NCBI RefSeq assembly: GCF_002865645.1
Contig: NW_020194562.1
Location: 806,001 to 870,000, forward strand
Source: Hyaloscypha bicolor E
Taxonomy: Eukaryota; Ascomycota; Leotiomycetes; Helotiales; Hyaloscyphaceae
DNA length: 64,000 bases
Direction of reading: 5' to 3'
The position numbers and the translations under genes are program-made. Below, one piece after another: positions 56,509-64,000 of this stretch. Position 1 is the first letter of the stretch. The number at the start of each line of letters is the position of its first letter. The notes under the pieces were generated by a model. That model was not told where the DNA came from and searched no databases. It was given only the letters and a program-made list of their open reading frames with translations.

Positions 56509-57708
56509 TCAATCAACTTGGCCCCATGAAAAGTCCTTGTGCTTCTTCAACGCATGGCATGTGAGATTCAAACTCTGGTACAAGCGATTGGTGACTGCAC
56601 GATGCATCTCGATATCCTCTTCTGCCTCGCTCCCCTTTGCCGTCTTCTGAAACCTAGTGAGCAATCCCTTGAACTTCTTCAGATCCCGGAGAATGATCAC
56701 CAACTGCATCCATCTAATGTCCTCACTCGCTACTCTGTAGACACCAAAAGTGAGCGGAAGCGAGTGACTACCAGGTTCAGATGCCGGGCCAAAATAGTCC
56801 CTTGACGCGTCTTGGTAGATCAGGATAATTCTCCCAAGGATGGTTCCTAAGAGCATGGTACGGTGGTTGGAGCCTGATCTGGAGTTGCATATCGAACAGT
56901 TCAGCGTTGTTGAACATACCTCCATCGCCTTTTGGTTCACAGTTAGGACAATATCGAAAGATGAAGCAGGTGGTACCGCATTAAAATTGTGAAGTGTCTG
57001 GAGTGCTTCGAGACACGAGTTGAAGCAGTTGCAAGTCGTCGTTCTCGCCAAACACTCATCCATGAAGAGGTTGGGCATTGACCCGAGTCGTCGATCGCAA
57101 GGATCTGAATTTGAGAACTGGAACGAGTTTGAGTGATCAGCCCAGGGAGCCGTTGGCGAGATGGACGATTCAGTGACATCATCTGGGTGCAAGTAGTCGA
57201 CATTGTGGAGGTATGGGGAATTGACGTAGGTCGGTGACGAGTGCGTCCAATATGAATATGGGTCGTGTGTATCTACAGTACTCGCTGCGCTGTTTGACTC
57301 AGATGAGTGGTCGCCATATACCGGTATGAGAGGAGGGGATACAAAACGCTGAGTCTCATATCCGTCGGCTTCAGAGGTTGGTGTTGTCGACCAGTCTGTC
57401 TCTGGGAAGTAAGATGCTGGATCTTCTGCGTCGGTGCTCAGTGCCGGTGGTGAGTAGTCGGTAGGGCTGAAAACGGCTGTGTCTTCTGATATCGATCTAT
57501 TCTTCTTGGAAGATCGGCTCCCTTTGTGCTCTGATTTCGGCTTGCCGGCTCGAGAGGATGGGCTGTATTTGCACTCTGCTCCAAAAGCGAGGCATCGGGA
57601 GCACATTGGGCGACCCTTACTGCATTTGACCTTCGCCAAAAAACAGGTATCGCAGGAGGCCCTTAACTTGGGGTTGTGAGATGAGTAGGATGAAGCCCGT
57701 GAGAACAT
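56509..57708 (-). CDS. AflR-like Zn2Cys6 transcription factor
   Basis: Single exon, 399 aa, first ATG at 57708. Residues 19-46 are the zinc cluster, [11 protein letters not shown] plus [11 protein letters not shown], followed by [14 protein letters not shown]. This sequence ([14 protein letters not shown] and YSPSxRxGKP) is the hallmark of AflR-type regulators. After a Ser/Pro/Tyr/Asp-rich region (about 60-220) comes the C-terminal AflR-family domain with [57 protein letters not shown] and [20 protein letters not shown]. Such factors commonly switch on polyketide or other secondary-metabolite clusters. No polyketide synthase is in the window. The nearest enzyme is a multicopper oxidase 1.6 kb away on the same strand. 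Confidence 0.9.
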   Translation of the reverse strand: MFSRASSYSSHNPKLRASCDTCFLAKVKCSKGRPMCSRCLAFGAECKYSPSSRAGKPKSEHKGSRSSKKNRSISEDTAVFSPTDYSPPALSTDAEDPASYFPETDWSTTPTSEADGYETQRFVSPPLIPVYGDHSSESNSAASTVDTHDPYSYWTHSSPTYVNSPYLHNVDYLHPDDVTESSISPTAPWADHSNSFQFSNSDPCDRRLGSMPNLFMDECLARTTTCNCFNSCLEALQTLHNFNAVPPASSFDIVLTVNQKAMEVCSTTLNCSICNSRSGSNHRTMLLGTILGRIILIYQDASRDYFGPASEPGSHSLPLTFGVYRVASEDIRWMQLVIILRDLKKFKGLLTRFQKTAKGSEAEEDIEMHRAVTNRLYQSLNLTCHALKKHKDFSWGQVD

Positions 57709-59323
57709 TCCGACTGCGAGAGACAAGGCTGGGGGATAATTATATGGCGTGTCCTTGCCTGTGGCTTGTGGGTCTGAGAGATCGTCAAGTGAAATTTCCC
57801 ACGGGGAAAAGACCTTGAGGCTTCGCTGCAGTAGATGAAACGACTGTATATTTTCAAACGATTGAAATTATGGTTAGAACGGATGTGAAGGACGTTGAGT
57901 CCGAGGAAAGAGTGATGGGGATAATATTGGGACTTGTAAGTCCTTGTCTTTGAGGCAATGATCTCCTTGTACCCTTGATGCACGATTGCGGAGCGTAGCA
58001 AGATCTACAAGCTGTCTACCAGATTAATATTCATGAGTTGCCTCAACTCATTCGTGGTGCAGAGGATGAAAGGGGGTGCCGGACGTCCGTGACTTCAGGA
58101 TTCAAAAGAGCGTATGGGAGAGACGTTAATGTCTTAGTTCTGGACCTGATCTGAACGTGATCGTCACGCAGATATCAAAAGGGAGTAAGGTAAGTGAAGC
58201 TTCGGACGGAGAAATTGATAAGAAGGCTGGGTTTGAGATGCAGGGACCAACCATATCGAGTCATGATTGAGCTGGATGGATGCGGGGGCTCCTGTGCGGA
58301 GCAGAGTCAGCCTGGACCAGAGACGCTTCTGCAAGGGTAGAGCACGGAATTACCTTGTTGGGTGAAAGCCGCAGGCGTCAGAGGCTCCCTTGGCTTTTTA
58401 GCAAGTGGTGTTGTCTGATTCGGTAGCTGCTCCATGGGTGGGCGGAATCTTCCCCGGTGGCTGGCAAGGACTGCTACGTGGCGGAATTCCAAACTGTTCA
58501 TCATTTAAAAGCGTCATAAACCAATTAGACGTAAGGTTGAAAACCTAATTTGGCCGCGCATTACTTGATTCATATTTCGATCGTCCGTTGATCAACCTCA
58601 AGGTTCCCAAAAGAGTGGCCTGGTAACGATAACCTAGCTAGCGTTGGCCAAGGTCTCCCTGGTCGCACAAGGACAATCGGACTGCAGACGCAACAGCTGT
58701 CATGCATCAAGACCCAGCCATAGGAATCTCAATTCGGGGTGAAGATCAAGTGACATTCAAAGCGGAGAAGGTACCAGTACGGACTCCCGAGTTAACGGTG
58801 CTTACGCCGATCTCCCGCAAACTGTTCGGATTATTGAAGAGTCAACAAACGCCATTTAATGTCAGCTATATAAACCATCTGGCACATTCTTACCATGCTC
58901 CATGGCCAATTTCGATTACTGTCAGATGTACTTAACCTTGATTACTTTGAGGACACAAAAATAACTCTATGCTGACGTCGACATGGTAAATGAACCCCCT
59001 GTGTCCTTCGAACAAGCATCTGCGCGTAATATAAGCCGTAAATATGTACTTGCTAATTGCAAAATGCAGGGAGTGTTTGTCCTGTGAGGGAATTATAAAT
59101 GGAATTATGATTTACAATCACTAGGCAGGGGGTTGCCAAGGTTCAAAGAACATGATGAACAATCGCTGAATTGCTCGGCAGGAACTCGAAAATTACAACT
59201 ACGTTCAACACTCCCAATCGCCACATTAAATATACCCCGCATTAAGTCTCCACGTAGACATCGCGACTGAGTTCCAGACTGCGTCTGGTCCGTTGAGAGC
59301 TCCTCTTCTTTGGATACGCGGCC
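57709..59323. other. Intergenic region between AflR-like gene and multicopper oxidase
   Basis: Promoter side of the regulator on the left. The right part may include a further short exon of the oxidase (see that entry). Otherwise no gene is seen; ORFs here lack features. Confidence 0.4.
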
Positions 59324-61147
59324 CTACAAAACTGTTAGCCAAGTCCAAGTCAAGTGGCCGGAAATGACTTGCCCATTATCAGGATAGGGCGAAACCGTAT
59401 TCGCGCCCGTCAAATCAGTCAAATTATTTGTGTTCCCGGCGGCGTTACCCGCAATCGGAATATTTTGAGCTTTACAGGCGGCCTGATTATCATCCGGGAT
59501 GGACAATCCAACAAGGGCCTCTGGCGCTTCAATTATCGTTGCCGTGAGACCCATGATAACATGCCACTCAATATGACAATGGAACAACCAAACCCCCGGA
59601 TTATCAGCCACAAACCGAATAACAGCATAACTGTTCGGATTAACAGCAATCGTATCCCTTTTCATAGGAACAGCGGGGAAGTTTCTGACAAGCCCATTGA
59701 ATGTCCCTTTCCCAGAGGACGGTTTCTCGCAAACCTGGAATTGATGGCCGTGGAGATGGAACGGGTGGATGGCTGCATCGAGATTATTGATCGTGAGCTG
59801 CACGATAGAGCCTTTCTTGGCGACGTAGGGATTCACCTGTCCGTAGATGGCTGGGTTGGAGTTCTCAGTTCCGGTGCTAATGGCTGTGAAGAGCGAGGGA
59901 ACCTTTTGTGTGACGTAATCTATGTTGTTGAAGCATGCCCTGTCTCTCGGTTAGTCACGGACTTAAATTTGAGGGGGAAATGGCTTGCTTACCTTGGGAT
60001 CCCGCCGGAATCGAGGCAGAAAGTGAAGTCCAGCGTGATGTCGACATCTGGTGCTCCCAGGAGCGCCTGGTTGTCCAACGCCACAAAAGTGAAATCGTTC
60101 ACAATGCTCCATTTGTTCACGACGTATGGAGGGGGGAGCGGTTTCGTGCTATCGTAAACGATATATCCCGTGATGTTCAAGGGGTAGGCGGGAGCTGGAT
60201 CATTCAGGTAATCTCTATTTTCATCTAACGATGCCAAGAATGCGTAATTTCTTCGCGTAGTTGGCTGCGCGTTGAGAAGGACGGTGTATCTCTGTGCTGG
60301 AGCCACCCGAATTTGGTACGCATCGTGCTTTTGAATGTAACTGCCGTCGACTCCAATTACTCTCATCGTGTGAGAATCAAATTGGAGAAGAGTAGAGGCA
60401 AACGCGGCCATGCTAATAATGTCGATTTTGTACGTTTTTCCTGCCGTGAACTGGAACGTGACATTTTGAGAGTCGTTAATCAAGAGCGAGTTTGGTAATG
60501 GTGGGAAAAATCTGGTGTTTGATGGGCTGAGCAGTTGCTGGAGCAGGACTGGGACTGTATTATGGTACCAGTCTGAGGTTGTGAGAACCAATTCCGCGTC
60601 GTATTGCCCTGCATAAGGATCCGCTGGATCTTGGACAACGATAGGACCTGGCAATGTCAATCTTGATCCACTTTCCTTGATTTCTTGAATTCGCACCTCT
60701 CAGACCATCTGGGTACTGTCCTTTGTTGTGGCTGTGGTACCAGTACGAGCCTGCTTTATCAATCTGATGAGGAAAGATCAGCTCCTAATTTTAAAATCTC
60801 GGAAATTTGCTCACTTGAAAGGTGTAGGTAAAGTATGATCCGGGAGGGATTGGGCATTGTGTCACTCCAGATGGACCATCCATAAACTGGGTTCCTCTCT
60901 GATCGAGGCCATGGAAATGAATTCCAGTGGATTCGGTTCCGAGATTATTGTAAACTTTAACCACAACGGTATCTCCGACGGTGGCCTTGATTGGCGGGCA
61001 TGGCCATGCACCATTGATGCCAATCACTTGCCTGGAGAATCCATCAGGTGCAGCAGTGACCCAATCAATGCTCCAATCATAAGTTACCGTGCCCGCCAGC
61101 GCAGCCGAGACCAACGAGAGGAAAAGAAAAACGAATGTGTGAGACAT
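59324..61147 (-). CDS. Multicopper oxidase, Fet3/laccase type, secreted
   Basis: Four exons, 61147-60815, 60763-60697, 60647-59993 and 59939-59324, encode 556 aa. The ATG at 61147 begins a signal peptide (SHTFVFLFLSLVSAALAG). All four copper-binding segments are present: IHFHGLDQRG (77-80 HFHG), GSYWYHSHNKGQYPDG, HPFHLHGHQFQV (about 408) and VWLFHCHIEWHVIMGL (about 465). The exon joins restore DGLRGPIVVQDP and GGIPRACFNN. A YDAELVLTTSDWYHN segment and PLPNSLLIND resemble the Fet3 ferroxidase branch more than plant-type laccases; iron oxidation is a hypothesis. An alternative end is possible: GTCATT at 59363 with a GCTAAC branch and TTTTGTAG acceptor could splice out the last residues and extend the protein past 59324. 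It also belongs to the family used in fungal pigment oxidation. No permease (Ftr1) is adjacent. Confidence 0.88.
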
Positions 61148-62786
61148 GTTGACGACGAGTGAACTCAAAGCACAGGAATCAGATGGAATCAGATTAGATA
61201 TGATGGAGAGCACCTTACCGTGCAACATTCAGGGACCTGCCAGACTTAAGAAGGACCCCAGAGACTCAGTTCCCAGAAGACTCAAGTTCAGCAACCCCCT
61301 CTTTCTCGTATCCTAGGGTCGACTCATGGAACTATTGATTTCCTCATGTACGCCAGGCTACGCCATGTTACGCCCTTTCTAAGAGAAGTTCACCTGACTG
61401 TGAAGGATCTCTTGGATTCCAGGCCCTTGCATCATCCAGCATAAGCTCTCACTGGTGCAACAGGCGAGGGCTCATGGCAGCACTCATTATTGACAATATG
61501 CCACCTTGCACAGACAGGCCAAGGCAAAGCTTTAACTTTGTCGAGAATACATCCCAAATGTTAAAAGTCTTGTAGAGCCATCGGATCATCTGGTATCCAT
61601 ATCGGTCTGGAAGGGCAGGAGAACGCCGTGCCACGGAATGATATGTCCAGCCCAAACCGACAGCTTGCTTGGTGGCTTGGGATCAGGCCGCTTGACTTGG
61701 CGGAAAAGTCCTCAGTGGAAGGGCACGGAGCTCAGGAGCTGCACCTCTCGGTCATGCATGACTCGGTGATGCAGTGACGTAGCATTTTTCTCGTGTGTTG
61801 TATTGGGAAGAAGCAAGTTTGCCATTTGTGGCTTATGCAGCTTCTCCCGTTTTGCTCGGACATCCTCCAATAGGAATCCGGGACTAGTCGCTGTCGATCC
61901 CGCAACACGGCATGGCAGTGATTTCCGCCGAGCCTCCACAAACGGGGTGTCAAAGGTGGGTACCATCACGCTTTCGTGTTTGATGTCAATCTCGAGCTTT
62001 GACGTGCAACTTTGTTAACAGGAGGAACTAACAATGGATCAGGCAAGAATGACGATCTTTGAGATAGGGGTCGCGTGAATTAAGCGAGTCTGCATAAGCT
62101 ACGCTTAGCACCGCAAACACTTCTCAATCTTAGAATTGAAACAGCTTTTGATCAAGTTGATATTGTGGTATAGGATAGAAAAACAGACTTGCACATCCAA
62201 TCTTCAAATGTCTTTGAAGGATAATTGTCTGTCATTTTGATATCCACGTTCTTGTTGAGGCCCGTGATGTACCCCTTTCTTTGCCGAGAGGTCACGGTCC
62301 ACCGCCAAAATGACCTCTATCGAACCACTCGCAAACCCAATCTTCAGCCCGCCGATCGCCACTAGCGAGCCCCAGTTTCGGAATTTCAGGCTTTTCACCG
62401 CTAAATTATAGGACCCGATCTTTTGTCCTTCAGCCCTGTAGCCTGAAGCCGGACTCTGTAGGGACAAATTAAACGGGCCTGGAATGCAAATTTCCAGAGC
62501 CACAGGCTCGAGCTCCAGACCCCGCATTGCTAATTTAAAGAGCCTGCAGTAAAATTTCTCTGCGCCACAGGCTCGTATCCTAGGCTTGACTTCGCTAAAA
62601 AAAATACAGAAAGGGATCCACTGCACTGCACTGCGCTCAGCCCCTTTAATCGCTTGACCGAGCATAAACAAAAGATGTAGTATCACAAGAAATTATCATT
62701 TAGTCTTCCAAATACAATACATGATATCATGTCTTCATTATAATTACCGGTTCCCTCTCCCCGTTTCCGTGAACACCGTGAAAAAT
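61148..62786. other. 1.6-kb intergenic region with an old tandem duplication
   Basis: Promoter side of the multicopper oxidase. Near 62459-62585 two diverged copies, about 66 bp apart, share AATTWAA, GCCTG, AAATTTC and CCACAGGCTCG. The open minus frame over it (62204-62686) is repeat-derived and not called a gene. Confidence 0.45.
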
Positions 62787-64000
62787 CTAAACCTTCATCC
62801 TCCAATTGCCCGCCAGCATCTGCAGCTTCCTCGCAATCCCCTCACTGACCCTCAGACTCTGTCCTCCCTCCCCAATAACCCCAATGCTAAAACCCAACAC
62901 CTCCTCCGGCAACAACTTGAACTCCCTCTCTCCATGTCTCAAGACCGGGACGCCTTCTCCGCTCCCCAACCACGCCGACACCAACGCATCATCCTCCATC
63001 ACCATATTAATCGGGAACACCTCTCCTCTTCCCGAAGCATCAAACCCAGCTTGTGTATCCTGATCAAGACGGAAGAGACTCTCGACCCACAGGATCATCG
63101 TCGCTCGATACAAGGCCGTGGACCACCAATACGGCTGGCCTTCCTTCGGCATGCTCATCAGCAGTCTGATGATCTGCCCCGAGTGGAAGACCGCCTCTTC
63201 AGGCTGGTGGATGCAGCGCTTATACCGCGCATGCAGTTCCCGACTTGAGCCATCGAAGGCTTCTCGTCGTGCGAGACGTTCTGTCTCAGGGCAGGAGGTG
63301 ATGGCATTGAGGGAGATGAGGTGGTAGAGCACGAGGTTGGATTGGGTGATGAGGCAGTTTGGTTTGGCGTTGAGGGCGGATAGCTCGTACCATTTTTGCA
63401 GTAAGGATTGGATCTCCTCCAGGCGGAGGAGAGTGGATGTTTTTGTGAGGGTTCTTGAGCCGCGGCGAGAAGAGAAGAGGTCGGAGAAGCAGCTTGAGAC
63501 TTGACGGAGGTGGAAGAGGAGAGACTGGATGGGATGGAGAAGGAGCCTTAGCTCTAGCGGAGAGAGTTGACCGAACCTCCGGGACTCGTTGAGTAAATCT
63601 TGGAAGAGATCGCAGAGGGAGGGCTGCATCGGCGGACTCGGGAGGGAGGTTGGGCTCATCCAGTTTGTACTCGTACCACTGCCCGTTTGAATAGCGGCGA
63701 GCCATTCTATTGGGTCCTTTGCAACCCAGAGGTAGTCGGAGCCCGGCATGGGGGTACCGAGCTCCGTGATTGATAGGATGGGTGCAGTATCATGAAACAA
63801 ACCTAATTCCTGATCGACCATCACCCAGTTATAGACCAGCCTGATTGGTGGTTAGCCTGCTTTTGTTTTGGCGAGCGATGAACGGAGTGGTGGAACGAAG
63901 ATATTATTGGGCCGTCGCTAGGACACATGACGAAGGGAGGCGAATAGGGGAACTAGATAAGGAGGGGGTTGCGTTGCTCACCTGCTCTTGCTTTCTTGTT
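62787..64000 (-). CDS. Fungal transcription factor, C-terminal part, cut by right window edge
   Basis: Partial, join of 63840-62787 and >64000-63982. The exon junction (donor GTGAG at 63981, acceptor ATCAG at 63841, 141 bp) restores SRLVYNWVMVDQELGLFHDT, a landmark of fungal regulators that carry the fungal-specific domain after C2H2 or Zn2Cys6 fingers. Following sequence includes ILSITELGTPMPGSDYLW, AKDPIEWLAAI and LNAKPNCLITQSNLVLYHLI, typical of the fungal-specific transcription factor domain. The DNA-binding part lies beyond 64000 and is not visible. Stop at 62789-62787; about 350 residues are in the window. Targets unknown. Confidence 0.8.

Noticed and set aside
36484..61147. A single secondary-metabolite cluster spanning the FMO, AflR-like factor, RTA1 protein and oxidase
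   Set aside because: No backbone synthase, and the genes are separated by unrelated genes, MITEs and a HET relic. Co-location alone does not support a pathway.
62204..62686. 160-codon minus ORF at the right of the oxidase
   Set aside because: It spans a degenerate tandem duplication with repeated CCACAGGCTCG blocks, has no domain features and is probably repeat-derived.
1..64000. CRISPR arrays, tRNA, rRNA genes
   Set aside because: No regularly spaced short repeats and no T-loop plus anticodon-arm pattern were found on reading; CRISPR is not expected in a fungus. A tRNAscan-type search would settle tRNA.

Overview
The window is nuclear DNA of a filamentous ascomycete (Pezizomycotina). Genes carry short spliceosomal introns of about 45-115 bp with GTRNGT donors and CTRAC-type branch sites. 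The gene families are typically fungal: Zn2Cys6 regulators, HET-domain proteins, RTA1 and DUF7702-like membrane proteins, cytochrome P450s and a Crb2/Rad9 checkpoint protein. A leotiomycete is a guess from the overall gene mix, not something a marker in the window shows. Exon models were built by hand from splice signals plus continuity of family motifs; those with complete motif continuity are given with exact junctions.

Layout. 0-4.4 kb: two minus-strand cytochrome P450 genes, the first cut by the left window edge. 4.8-6.3 kb: a 1.5 kb TIR element without a transposase. 7.6-9.7 kb: an intact HET-domain gene. 9.7-13.8 kb: gene-poor and AT-rich, with a 447-bp hAT-type MITE that keeps its 8-bp target duplication. 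13.8-19.5 kb: a membrane-anchored GH114-like glycosidase, a 712-aa Zn2Cys6 regulator and a membrane-anchored ricin-B-like lectin. 19.6-23 kb: a poorly resolved membrane-protein gene and a CorA-like gene that looks dead. 24-26 kb: a 702-aa AAA+ ATPase. 28-29.2 kb: a HExxHxxGxxH metalloprotease without a signal peptide. 29.6-30.2 kb: a MITE holding a near-perfect 65-bp-arm palindrome. 30.5-34.4 kb: a Crb2/Rad9-type tandem-BRCT checkpoint mediator. 34.4-36.4 kb: intergenic DNA with degenerate repeats. 36.5-38.4 kb: a flavin monooxygenase. 38.8-39.2 kb: a second copy of the same MITE family. 40.8-44.5 kb: a short Zn2Cys6 regulator, a 91-aa protein and a DUF7702-like membrane protein. 45.6-47.2 kb: a gene of unknown function. 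48.0-49.7 kb: a HET pseudogene split by a third MITE copy. 51.3-54.1 kb: another short Zn2Cys6 regulator and an RTA1-family protein. 56.5-61.1 kb: an AflR-like regulator and a multicopper oxidase. The right edge cuts a further fungal transcription factor.

The genes do not form one obvious biosynthetic cluster, because no PKS, NRPS or terpene synthase backbone is present. The window is an accessory-type region: five regulators, scattered oxidases, self/non-self (HET) genes and decaying genes, mixed with non-autonomous transposons. The one conserved housekeeping-type gene is the Crb2/Rad9 homologue. Main points for a second look are the three-member TA-flanked MITE family, the long palindrome inside one copy, the HET gene split by another copy, and the pair of membrane-anchored carbohydrate-active proteins that flank a regulator.
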